In this document: piece by piece, positions 15,067 through 22,288 of the stretch
How positions within the stretch are numbered: position 1 is the first letter of the stretch
How the letters are laid out: every line of letters starts with the position of its first letter
NCBI GenBank assembly: GCA_020342025.1
Contig: CP070840.1
Location: 3,166,613-3,198,923, forward strand
Length of the DNA: 32,311 bases
Reading direction: 5' to 3'
From: Deltaproteobacteria bacterium
GTDB lineage: Bacteria > Desulfobacterota > DSM-4660 > Desulfatiglandales > HGW-15
The notes under the pieces: generated by a model
Database searches by the model: none
What the model saw: only the letters and a program-made list of their open reading frames with translations
Told to the model about the DNA's origin: nothing
Translations under genes and position numbers: made by a program

Positions 15067-15663
15067 CTAAAAAGCCTCAATGACTTTTCCTTTTTCCACG
15101 AAAGATTGAATATCATTATGGGCATTAAAGAGCACCCTGATGGCCGTTTCCAATCTGTTATAGACCGGATCTTCTTCACCGAGCAGCCCCCTTGCTTTCC
15201 TCAATATTTTTTCCCCTTCATTTATAAATTGGGTCATGTCACCAAAGACCTCTTGTCGCAGCCGATGTTTTTCCCGTTCCTTGGCAATCATCGGCAAGAG
15301 CCGATGAATGGAGTATTCCACCAGGGCATCTCGGGGCGTATCAAAACTCTTTGCCACCTGATCGAGACTGCTCAGCGTCCTCCTGCTCAGGACAAAGGTC
15401 TTTTGAATTCGATTCGGCTGCATGAATTCTTCGGATTTGAACCTCTCCGCAATCAGATTCAAGGCCTCCATATCCTCCAATAGGTGATCAAAGAGGGATT
15501 TTTGCTTGATGCCCAGATGGTACGAAACGATACTCAAGGCCTCTATGGCCCTTTCTGACAATCGAAAGGTGGCCCTCACAGATTGCCTGCCCCGAAGCTC
15601 TGAGGGAGATGGTTGGGGCAGAGAGATTCTCCCCATCGGCTCATCTTTTTCATTTCTTTTCAT
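15067..15663 (-). CDS. Putative transcriptional regulator with two RHH-like segments
   Basis: 198 residues from ATG 15663 (GGAGGAG 4-5 bases upstream). Two segments have ribbon-helix-helix form: VRATFRLSERAIEALSIVSY with HLGIKQKSLFDHLL (29-62), and QKTFVLSRRTLSSLDQVAKS with FDTPRDALVEYSIHRLL (87-123); each has the beta-strand of alternating polar residues (TFRLSER, TFVLSRR) and two short helices. The tail (130-198) is helical and charged. Such proteins bind DNA as dimers or pseudo-dimers. The gene sits between dnaK (same strand) and hsp20 (divergent), with shared ATTACTA motifs in both control regions, so it is a candidate stress-gene repressor. The RHH assignment is by pattern, not by a database match. 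The open frame further upstream (to 15978) overlaps hsp20 and is not coding. Confidence 0.7.
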   Translation of the reverse strand: MKRNEKDEPMGRISLPQPSPSELRGRQSVRATFRLSERAIEALSIVSYHLGIKQKSLFDHLLEDMEALNLIAERFKSEEFMQPNRIQKTFVLSRRTLSSLDQVAKSFDTPRDALVEYSIHRLLPMIAKEREKHRLRQEVFGDMTQFINEGEKILRKARGLLGEEDPVYNRLETAIRVLFNAHNDIQSFVEKGKVIEAF

Positions 15664-15717
15664 TTTTCTCCTCCCGTCGGCATGCCGTTTTGTGTGTAAG
15701 TGGGCCTTTATTACTAG

Positions 15718-15745
15718 ATTGTAACTATTTTTTTTAGTAATGCAA
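15718..15745 (-). promoter_or_regulatory. Promoter of the RHH-like regulator gene
   Basis: TTGCAT (15745-15740), 16 bases, TACAAT (15723-15718) on the minus strand. One ATTACTA motif (15735-15741, reverse) overlaps the -35 box and another (15710-15716) lies just after the -10, suggesting autoregulation. Confidence 0.5.
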
Positions 15746-15766
15746 CAAAAATATAAAATTATCAGC

Positions 15767-15794
15767 TTGACATAAAAGAAATCCTGATTACTAT
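15767..15794 (+). promoter_or_regulatory. Promoter of hsp20
   Basis: TTGACA (15767-15772), 16 bases, TACTAT (15789-15794), about 60 bases before the ATG. The -10 box is part of an ATTACTA motif (15787-15793). It diverges from the regulator promoter at 15718-15745. Confidence 0.6.
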
Positions 15795-15856
15795 TTTGAC
15801 GAGAACAGAGTTTAATTACAGAAAAACAAAATTGAAAAACAAAGGAGGTGTAAGGT

Positions 15857-16300
15857 ATGAATCTCGTAAAATGGAACCCAATGAGGGAAATGGAGACACT
15901 GCACAATCGTATCAACCGCCTTTTTGATGGCAACTTTTTCCCAGCTTTCAGCCTGGACGATGACATGAGTCTGGGCAACTGGAGACCGATTGTGGACGTC
16001 TATGAGAATGAAGATACGATTGTGGTGAAGGCCGAACTTCCCGGTGTAGATAAGAAAGACATCAAGGTGGATCTGAAGGATGGTGTATTGACGCTCAGCG
16101 GGGAGCGCTCCCATCAGAAGGAAGTGAAAGAGGAGAGCTATTATCGCAAGGAGAGAGCGTTCGGGAGGTTCCACCGGTCCTTCACAGTCGGGGCAGAGAT
16201 TGATCCAGACAAAATCAAAGCCGAGTTCAAAGACGGTGTTCTGAAGGTGGAGATACCAAGGCCTGAGGAGAAAAAGCCGAAAAAGATTGCGGTTCATTAA
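15857..16300 (+). CDS. Small heat shock protein Hsp20 (alpha-crystallin family)
   Basis: 147 residues, typical for class A bacterial sHsps. The N-terminus MNLVKWNPMREMETLHNRIN with the RLFDG motif precedes an alpha-crystallin domain (about 44-135: WRPIVDVYENEDTIVVKAEL, LPGVDKKDIKV, DGVLTLSGER, FGRFHRSFTVGAEID, FKDGVLKVEIP). The C-terminal I-x-V anchor (KKIAVH) needed for oligomer assembly is present. It holds unfolded proteins for refolding by DnaK, encoded nearby. ATG 15857 has AGGAGG 7-8 bases upstream. Monocistronic: a promoter at 15767 and a terminator at 16330 frame it. Confidence 0.95.
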   Translation: MNLVKWNPMREMETLHNRINRLFDGNFFPAFSLDDDMSLGNWRPIVDVYENEDTIVVKAELPGVDKKDIKVDLKDGVLTLSGERSHQKEVKEESYYRKERAFGRFHRSFTVGAEIDPDKIKAEFKDGVLKVEIPRPEEKKPKKIAVH

Positions 16301-16329
16301 ACCCTGCCCATACATTCACCCTCTAAAGC

Positions 16330-16363
16330 AAAGGGGTGGTTCCCAGCGAGCCACCCCTTTTTT
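16330..16363 (+). terminator. Rho-independent terminator of hsp20
   Basis: AAAGGGGTGG (16330-16339), 11-base loop, CCACCCCTTT (16351-16360) and TTT; a perfect 10-bp stem, 30 bases after the hsp20 stop. Confidence 0.9.
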
Positions 16364-16367
16364 GCTT

Positions 16368-16385
16368 CCCAGATCTCCCAGATCT
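16368..16385. repeat. Short tandem repeat (CCCAGATCT)2
   Basis: Two exact 9-base units at 16368-16376 and 16377-16385, followed by CCCGG-rich sequence. It sits just after the hsp20 terminator. A further pair of imperfect direct repeats, AGACAATAAGAGAAAT (16412) and AGACAATAAGAAAT (16475), lies downstream before the MFS gene. Confidence 0.6.
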
Positions 16386-16564
16386 CCCGGCTCCCCCGGT
16401 TTCTCCTTGGCAGACAATAAGAGAAATCACATCCTAACCCTCTATATAACAGAAGGAAGTCCGCTCTTAGCTGTAGACAATAAGAAATAAGCCTGGTATG
16501 GAGGTCTGATTCTTGTCCGAGCAAAGAGTGGTTGAAACTGCTTTGACACAAAGACACAGATCCA

Positions 16565-17797
16565 ATGCTCGAGAAACTGAAACCAGACGGAGATGCCAGG
16601 ACTTCCACAGATTGGGGTCGCGTATTTCTCTTTTTTGGCGCTGGCGTGGTGGCGGCATTCCAGGTGGGAAAGGCGCCTCCGGTCCTGCCGCTCCTCCGCA
16701 CAGACTTGGGCATCAGCCTTGTCATGGCTGGATGGGTGCTATCGGCCACAAGCATCCTTGGCGCCTTTACCGCGCCAGCGGTAGGAGCGATTTCGGACTG
16801 GTTGGGGCATCGGCGGATGATGTCCTTCGGCCTGACGTGCAGCGCCTTAGGAAGTTTCATGGGTTCCTTTGCCCCAACAGCAGCGTTGCTATTGGGCAGC
16901 CGTTTCATTGAAGGCATCGGGTATATTTGGATTGCTGTTTCGGCGCCAGGTCTGATTCTGCAAGTGACCGGGAAGAGCGATGTGCGCATGGCCTTCGGTG
17001 TGTGGGGAAGTTTCATGCCAGCCGGCACCTCAACCATGATGTTGCTTGCCCCCTTTCTGGTCGATCTTTTCGAATGGCGGGGATTGTGGCGGGTCAACGC
17101 CGTCATACCGTTCACGTTTGCCATCCTCCTCGTTTTGGCCACACGGGGGCTGGACAGCCATGTAACCCGACGAAGAAATTCCCTCAAGAATCTGATCAAA
17201 GATATCTGGCTCACTGTGAAAACGCCCGGGCCCCTTCTCTTGGCCCTCTGCTTTGCAGCCTATTCGTTTCAGTTCGTCGTGGTTACCGGGTTCTTGCCCA
17301 CATTGCTCTTTGAAGAACATGGTGTGACACAGGGCAGGGCGGCCCTTCTCAGTGCCCTCGTAGTCGCCCTGAACGCCCCGGGGAATCTGTTTGGCGGGTG
17401 GCTCCTGCAAAGAGGGATAAAACGCTGGCACCTTGTGGCCGTAGCCAACCTCATCTCAGGCCTCTGTTGTCTGGGCATTTACAAGACAGGGATGCCGTTG
17501 CCTTCAATGTTCCTGCTCTGCCTGGTATTTTCCGGAGTGGGTGGCATATTCCCGGCAGCGGCCCTGCACGGCGCAGCGGTGAATGCGGCCACTCCGGAAT
17601 TGGTGGCCACCAGCCAGGGACTGTTACTGCAGGGGGCTCAACTGGGATTGTTGACCGGACCTCCCATCGCTGCAACAGTGGTCTCCCACACGGGTGATTG
17701 GCAGAGTGCGTCGTGGGTCCTCATGGCAGCGGCCTTTCTGGTTGTGGCTCTATCTTTTGGTCTGGGGGCCGTAGAGAGGAAAAAAGGCATTGAATAG
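16565..17797 (+). CDS. MFS transporter (CynX/NimT-like)
   Basis: 410 residues with about 12 hydrophobic segments. The loop 2-3 signature AVGAISDWLGHRRMM is at residues 73-86, and the TM1 region FFGAGVVAAFQVGKAPPVLP is followed by TDLGISLVMAGWVLSA, a pattern seen in the CynX/NimT branch of MFS carriers; substrate unknown. Start ATG 16565 has no strong ribosome binding site, so the true start is uncertain by a few codons. It is an isolated gene between the hsp20 terminator and the 17947 gene, and shares only the fold with the MFS protein at 2020-3273. Confidence 0.85.
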   Translation: MLEKLKPDGDARTSTDWGRVFLFFGAGVVAAFQVGKAPPVLPLLRTDLGISLVMAGWVLSATSILGAFTAPAVGAISDWLGHRRMMSFGLTCSALGSFMGSFAPTAALLLGSRFIEGIGYIWIAVSAPGLILQVTGKSDVRMAFGVWGSFMPAGTSTMMLLAPFLVDLFEWRGLWRVNAVIPFTFAILLVLATRGLDSHVTRRRNSLKNLIKDIWLTVKTPGPLLLALCFAAYSFQFVVVTGFLPTLLFEEHGVTQGRAALLSALVVALNAPGNLFGGWLLQRGIKRWHLVAVANLISGLCCLGIYKTGMPLPSMFLLCLVFSGVGGIFPAAALHGAAVNAATPELVATSQGLLLQGAQLGLLTGPPIAATVVSHTGDWQSASWVLMAAAFLVVALSFGLGAVERKKGIE

Positions 17798-17829
17798 AAA
17801 ACAATTTAGCCCCTGCGTTGAGACCCGTG

Positions 17830-17858
17830 TTGACTTGAGGTTCCTGGTTGTCTAAGAT
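17830..17858 (+). promoter_or_regulatory. Possible promoter of the MshEN-like gene
   Basis: TTGACT (17830-17835), 17 bases, TAAGAT (17853-17858); about 88 bases before ATG 17947. Confidence 0.45.
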
Positions 17859-17946
17859 TCCGGAAATCCACGTTGCATGGCGAACTAAACGAAAGTCAAT
17901 TTATGGGGATGCGGAGTTAGGAAAGAGACTGAAATAGGAGGTAAAG

Positions 17947-18165
17947 ATGGCGATAGACGAGTATGAAAAGCGTTTTGGAGCAATAGCCGTAGAACAAGGT
18001 TACATCTCACTGGAACAACTCCTTGAGGCAATGAGAATCCAGGTCACCGAAGATATTGAGGAAAGGAAACACAGACCCATTGGGCAGATATTGTTTGAGT
18101 TAGGATATATGACTGACTCACAGATAGAGGAAGTTCTGGATGTGGTCGTGCCTAAGAAGAGCTGA
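17947..18165 (+). CDS. Solo MshEN/GspE-N-like small protein
   Basis: 72 residues. Two copies of the short motif known from the N-termini of GspE/PilB/MshE ATPases: RFGAIAVEQGYISLEQLLEA (9-28) and RPIGQILFELGYMTDSQIEE (43-62), i.e. (R)xxGxxxxxxGxI(S/T)xxQL. In MshE such tandem motifs (MshEN) bind c-di-GMP; here they occur without an ATPase domain and with a shorter linker. AGGAGG lies 5-6 bases before ATG 17947. Similar tiny proteins with an HRxIGxIL core recur in Desulfobacterota (from memory). c-di-GMP binding is an inference, supported only by motif likeness. Confidence 0.7.
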   Translation: MAIDEYEKRFGAIAVEQGYISLEQLLEAMRIQVTEDIEERKHRPIGQILFELGYMTDSQIEEVLDVVVPKKS

Positions 18166-18220
18166 AGAGGATTAAAAAGCAGGGAGGCATTTTAAAATAT
18201 TTCTCGTGGGCCATTTATCC

Positions 18221-18373
18221 CTATGAAGAGTCCTCTTTTGTCTTGATCGGTTTTCCACAAAAGGGGCACTTTCCGTTGCTTTTCTTCAACTCAAACTCAG
18301 TGCATAATTCACGACACTCCTCGTTCTCACACCTTATCAACGGTTGGGTGTCCCAGGGCTTTTTATCGTTCAT
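18221..18373 (-). CDS. Zinc-ribbon microprotein
   Basis: 50 residues, start ATG 18373 preceded by GGAG at about 9 bases. Cys motifs: CENEEC (C14-x4-C19), then a CTEF cysteine at 23 and CPFCGKPI (C34-x2-C37), a small zinc-ribbon-like arrangement ending in a basic/acidic tail KTKEDSS. No family name can be given. It is divergent from the next zinc-ribbon gene, about 120 bases apart. Confidence 0.55.
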   Translation of the reverse strand: MNDKKPWDTQPLIRCENEECRELCTEFELKKSNGKCPFCGKPIKTKEDSS

Positions 18374-18492
18374 CTAGGAGTACTCCTTTATTCCTTAGCC
18401 CGTTGTCTATACCATCTTGTGGAGAGGGAAGCAACCCATAAAACGCCACTTGGCAGGTGGAGGAATGCCGGAAAAGGAAAGGGGGTGATGAG

Positions 18493-18672
18493 GTGCCAAC
18501 GAAATTTTGCCCTCATTGCGGGAAGCGAAACGGGTTTGAAGTGCGGTTCAACATCTTCTATCGCATCGGTGATGCAGAAGAAGGGAAGGGGTTTTTACGT
18601 ATATGCCACAAATGTGGCGGACGATTTATCACAACCCCAAAGGACGAACAGATAAAGACGAGGCGTGATTGA
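18493..18672 (+). CDS. Zinc-ribbon microprotein
   Basis: 59 residues from GTG 18493, preceded by GGGGGTGATGAG. The protein carries KFCPHCGKRNGFEVRFNIFY (C6-x2-C9) and ICHKCGGRFITTP (C38-x2-C41), a classic two-knuckle zinc ribbon, as in small transcription-associated or regulatory proteins. An upstream GTG (18457) is in frame but lacks a ribosome binding site. The function is unknown; it precedes the REC gene by 263 bases. Confidence 0.6.
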   Translation: MPTKFCPHCGKRNGFEVRFNIFYRIGDAEEGKGFLRICHKCGGRFITTPKDEQIKTRRD

Positions 18673-18935
18673 AATGATTATATGTGGTGCCGGAGGCGGG
18701 ATTCAAGATTTATCCAGTGAATACAAGAGCTTGTAGAAACCCATGCTCATTTTTGCAGTTTTTAGCGCGTTTTTGTGGCACCCCGGCTGCATCATCGGCT
18801 ACAGGCAAAAGTGGTTTCCGCGTGGCTTAGCAGGTCCATACCCAAAAGATACCTTGTCTCTGGAGGAAAGACGTTAATTTCTGAAGGGTTCCACTTTGAA
18901 ATTTACATTCATCTTGCTACGAGAGAGGTGTCAAG

Positions 18936-19430
18936 ATGGGAAGAAGTCTGTTAGAAGGAAAAAGAGTCCTTATTGTGGATGATGAGCCTGATGTGTTGGC
19001 AACGCTGGAAGAACTGCTACCCATGTGCAATGTTGTCAAGGCCGCCAGCTTTGAAGAAGCGAAAGAACTGCTAAGGACAGAATATTTTGATGTGGCCATT
19101 CTGGATATCATGGGGGTTGATGGCTACAAACTCTTGGAGATTGGCAACGAGAGAAAAGTCATCACCGTCATGTTGACCGCCCACGCCCTCAGCGTTGAGG
19201 ACACGGTGAAATCCTACAAAGAGGGTGCAGCCTCCTATGTGCCCAAAGAAGAGATGAGCCACATAGCCACGTATCTCAACGATATACTGGAAGCCAAGGA
19301 AAAGGGCAAAAGTTTCTGGTGGCGCTGGCTTGAGAGGTTTGGCGCCTTTTATGACAAGAAATTTGGACTGGATTGGAAGGAGAGGGACAAGGACTTCTGG
19401 GAAGAAATCAAATACTATGATCGATTCTAA
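18936..19430 (+). CDS. Response regulator receiver (REC) protein with short C-terminal extension
   Basis: 164 residues. A receiver domain fills about 8-120: acidic pocket Asp15-Asp16 (LIVDDEPD), phospho-acceptor Asp57 (VAILDIMG), Thr81 (MLTAHA) and Lys104 (YVPKEE), so phosphorylation should work. The C-terminal tail (about 125-164, FWWRWLERFGAFYDKKFG) is rich in aromatic and charged residues and is not a recognised DNA-binding domain. Start ATG 18936 has GAGAGAGG upstream. No kinase is adjacent; the orphan sensor kinase at 1-1033 is a possible but unproven partner. It converges on the acyl-CoA dehydrogenase gene with only 27 bases between stops. Confidence 0.9.
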   Translation: MGRSLLEGKRVLIVDDEPDVLATLEELLPMCNVVKAASFEEAKELLRTEYFDVAILDIMGVDGYKLLEIGNERKVITVMLTAHALSVEDTVKSYKEGAASYVPKEEMSHIATYLNDILEAKEKGKSFWWRWLERFGAFYDKKFGLDWKERDKDFWEEIKYYDRF

Positions 19431-19457
19431 GTAATGGCACCTATTTCGCAATCCCCT

Positions 19458-20600
19458 TTACAAACCCAATTCCCTGGCGATGACCAACCTCTGGATCTCG
19501 GAGGTGCCCTCCGTAACGGTGAACAGACGTCCGTCACGCCAAAACCGTTGAATCGGGTACTCCATCATATATCCATATCCGCCATGAATCTGCATGGCAT
19601 CCGCCAAAATTTTTTGCAATATCTCAGCCGTGAAGAGCTTGACCATGGAGGACTCTTTTCGTACCTTTTTGCCCTGGTCATACATCCAGGCGACACGGTA
19701 GGTATAGGTCCGCATAACATCTATATGCATGGCCATCTCAGCCAGTTTAAAGCGTGTGTTCTGGAACTTGACAATGGGCTTTCCAAACTGAACCCGATCC
19801 TTGGCGTACTGGGCGCTCAGATCATATGCTGCCTGCGCCACGCCTGTGCAGCGGGCCCCATAGGTGATGCGACCCGATATAAGCGTGTCCGCAATTTGGG
19901 CAAACCCCCCACCCTCTTTCTCTCCAATCATGCTACTGAACGGAATCCTACAATCTTCAAAGACGAGTTCTCCGGTTTCAGCGGAACGGTTTCCCACTTT
20001 GTCCAACTTCCGGGATACCGTGAAACCTGGCGTTCCCGTTTCCACAATGAAGAGGTTAATCCCTTCTCCGCGTTTGGTGGGGTCTGTATAGGCAGCCACC
20101 ACCACATAGTCACAGATAGGCCCATTGGTAATGAACATCTTGGTCCCGTTTATCACATAGCTGTCGCCATCACGGACAGCTCTTGCCTTGATGGAGGCTG
20201 CATCTGATCCTGAATCTGGTTCGGTCAGCCCGAAGGCACCAATCTTTTCTCCCTTGAGGGCCGGAATAAGAAATTGTTGTTTCTGTTCTTCAGAGCCAAA
20301 TCTATAGATGGGCTGAGTGGCGAGACCACTTTGGGCCAGTACCGCTGCCGCAATGCCAGGACAGACCCTGTTCAGTTCTTCCACCATGATACACTCCGTG
20401 ATCTTATCCCCGCCGCCTCCTCCCAGGTCCACTGGATACCTGGGACAGAGAAATCCCTGTTCTCCCATTTTTTTGAATAGGTGCTTTGGAAATGTCTGTG
20501 TCTCCTCCGCCTCATCCACCATCGGTGCGATTTCTTTCTGGGCAAACTCTCGAATAGCATCCTGAAAAATGCGGTTTTCCTCTGATAGTTCAAAATCCAT
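19458..20600 (-). CDS. Acyl-CoA dehydrogenase (SCAD/butyryl-CoA type)
   Basis: 380 residues, FAD-dependent alpha,beta-dehydrogenation of an acyl-CoA with electron transfer to ETF. Key features: FGLTEPDSGSDAASIKA flavin/substrate loop (about 123-139), FITNGPICDYVVVA, QIHGGYGYMMEYPIQRFWRD and the catalytic base Glu364 in TEGTSEIQ, the position used by short-, medium- and branched-chain enzymes. ATG 20600 has AAGGAG 9 bases upstream. Last gene of the leftward operon, 68 bases after the enoyl-CoA hydratase. Chain specificity cannot be read from sequence. Confidence 0.95.
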   Translation of the reverse strand: MDFELSEENRIFQDAIREFAQKEIAPMVDEAEETQTFPKHLFKKMGEQGFLCPRYPVDLGGGGGDKITECIMVEELNRVCPGIAAAVLAQSGLATQPIYRFGSEEQKQQFLIPALKGEKIGAFGLTEPDSGSDAASIKARAVRDGDSYVINGTKMFITNGPICDYVVVAAYTDPTKRGEGINLFIVETGTPGFTVSRKLDKVGNRSAETGELVFEDCRIPFSSMIGEKEGGGFAQIADTLISGRITYGARCTGVAQAAYDLSAQYAKDRVQFGKPIVKFQNTRFKLAEMAMHIDVMRTYTYRVAWMYDQGKKVRKESSMVKLFTAEILQKILADAMQIHGGYGYMMEYPIQRFWRDGRLFTVTEGTSEIQRLVIARELGL

Positions 20601-20668
20601 AATGAATTTTCTCCTTCATAACTTTTCAGCTTGAGAATAAACCATCACGTTTGATCTGCCTCTATCCT

Positions 20669-21454
20669 TCATTCCCCAGTGAACTTTGGTTTTCGCTTTT
20701 CAAAGAAGGCCTTCATACCTTCCTCACGATCCTTGCTCGTGAAAAGGAGTGATTCGGCCAGGGCCTCATAAGCTAGGCCTACCGTTAGACCCGCCTCTTG
20801 TCCCATATGAATGGATCTCTTGGCCCACTTCAGGGCAAGGGGACTCTGTTTGGCTATGCGCCCCGCAATGTCCATCACCACCTCTTCCAGTTTCTCCCCG
20901 GGGCATATCCGATTCACCAATCCAATGCTAAGCGCCTGCTCCGCATCGATCATGTCTCCTGTATAGATGAGTTCTTTCGCCTTTCCCATGCCCACGAGTC
21001 TGGCGAGTCTCTGGGTGCCTCCGCTGCCGGGCATGATCCCGATGAACATCTCAGGCTGCCCAAATCTTGAAGTATCGGAGGCAATACGGATGTCACAGGC
21101 CATGGCCAATTCCAGCCCGCCTCCGAGACAGAGACCACCAATCATGGCGATGACAGGCTTGTGCAATTCCTCGAACCTTGTGTAAAATCGCTGCCCCAAA
21201 GTGGAGCAGAAGGCTTCCATCTCAAGGGCGTTCAGCTTGGACAGCTCATCGAGATCGGAGCCTGATATAAAGGCCTTCTCCCCCGCCCCTGCCAGAATGA
21301 GGACCTTAATGGATGGATCCTTTTCCGTATCTTCCAGGGCCCTTGCCATTTCCAGGCGAGTGGCGCGGTTGAGGGCGTTTCTCTTTTGCGGTCGGTTCAC
21401 GGTGATCCGCGCCAGACCATCCGCCTTTTTATAGATGATGTTTTCAAACTCCAT
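20669..21454 (-). CDS. Enoyl-CoA hydratase/isomerase family protein
   Basis: 261 residues, crotonase fold. The oxyanion-hole segment AMIGGLCLGGGLELAMACDI (103-122) and both catalytic acids are present: Glu115 (GGLE) and Glu135 (FGQPE), the counterparts of Glu144 and Glu164 of rat mitochondrial hydratase, so syn-hydration of a 2-enoyl-CoA is expected. C-terminus FFEKRKPKFTG is standard. Ribosome binding site TTGGAGG precedes ATG 21454; the gene starts 16 bases after the CoA-transferase beta stop. A second crotonase is encoded at 26283-27062. Confidence 0.95.
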   Translation of the reverse strand: MEFENIIYKKADGLARITVNRPQKRNALNRATRLEMARALEDTEKDPSIKVLILAGAGEKAFISGSDLDELSKLNALEMEAFCSTLGQRFYTRFEELHKPVIAMIGGLCLGGGLELAMACDIRIASDTSRFGQPEMFIGIMPGSGGTQRLARLVGMGKAKELIYTGDMIDAEQALSIGLVNRICPGEKLEEVVMDIAGRIAKQSPLALKWAKRSIHMGQEAGLTVGLAYEALAESLLFTSKDREEGMKAFFEKRKPKFTGE

Positions 21455-21470
21455 AAGTCCTCCAATCGTT

Positions 21471-22286
21471 CTAAAGACAAATTCGTTTACCCTTCAGTAG
21501 CCGGGCATTTCTCAGGTACATGCCTTGGGGATCGATCTGGTTACGCAAGACCGCTAATTCTTTTTCAGTGGGCGACTCAAGGGGTTCCACATAACGATCC
21601 ACCTTCAGTTTCCATTGCACGTTCTCTTTGACCTCCTGAACCGAGGCGGAGGTATGATAAGCCTTCAAAAACATCTCGCCCTGATCATCAAAATGAAACA
21701 GGCCAAGGGTAGTCACAACCGCATAAGGACCTGTATTGGGCTTGAGTCCGACTCTGGTACGACTCTCTCTCCCCTGCAGGTACCCGGGAGTGGTAATGAA
21801 ATCAACGCACTCAGGAAACCGTCTCCTGTCATGTTCCAGAATAATCACCGTCCTGGGTGCCAAACTGCCAAAATCACAGGCCCCCCCGCTCCCTCCAAAT
21901 CGCATCTTTGGGGATCCGTAGTCCCCAACACACGTGGTATTAATGTTCCCGTAGCGGTCAACAGAAGCGGCCGGTACAAGGCTCATGTCCGCTTTCCCCC
22001 CATGGAGAACCATTCCCAAGGTATCGAGGGAATTTCCCATTAAAACAGAGCATCCATTGAAGACGGGATCAGCAGTAAAAAGGGGAATCCGATCTGGGAC
22101 TTTCCCCAGCATGACCCCACCTTCACAACAGATGGTTATGCGGGGGGCATGTAGCGCCTTGGCCAGCAAGGAAACAATGATGGGCCACTGGGTGCCCACC
22201 ATCAACACACTGCCATCCTTGATCAGCCTGGCTGCCGAGACGATCATCTGTTCAACTGGGGTGGCGGGTTCCGATCCGTTATGCAT
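21471..22286 (-). CDS. Class I CoA-transferase, beta subunit (GctB/IpdB-like)
   Basis: 271 residues of the glutaconate CoA-transferase beta family. ATG 22286 follows the alpha gene stop by 2 bases, with GAGG before it. The predicted catalytic Glu55 is in ITICCEGG, the position of Glu54 in glutaconate CoA-transferase, which forms the glutamyl-CoA thioester. Other family segments: SVLMVGTQW (26-34), AASVDRYGNINTT (132-144) and the C-terminal IDPQGMYLRNARLL. It is homologous to the IpdB subunit of the steroid-ring hydrolase IpdAB, but that group lacks this glutamate, so a genuine CoA-transfer reaction is the better guess. Operon partner: alpha subunit next upstream. Confidence 0.88.
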   Translation of the reverse strand: MHNGSEPATPVEQMIVSAARLIKDGSVLMVGTQWPIIVSLLAKALHAPRITICCEGGVMLGKVPDRIPLFTADPVFNGCSVLMGNSLDTLGMVLHGGKADMSLVPAASVDRYGNINTTCVGDYGSPKMRFGGSGGACDFGSLAPRTVIILEHDRRRFPECVDFITTPGYLQGRESRTRVGLKPNTGPYAVVTTLGLFHFDDQGEMFLKAYHTSASVQEVKENVQWKLKVDRYVEPLESPTEKELAVLRNQIDPQGMYLRNARLLKGKRICL

Positions 22287-22288
22287 AG

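Noticed and set aside
15664..15978. N-terminal extension of the RHH gene up to 15978
   Set aside because: It overlaps the hsp20 gene and the divergent promoters, and a far better start (ATG 15663, GGAGGAG) exists.
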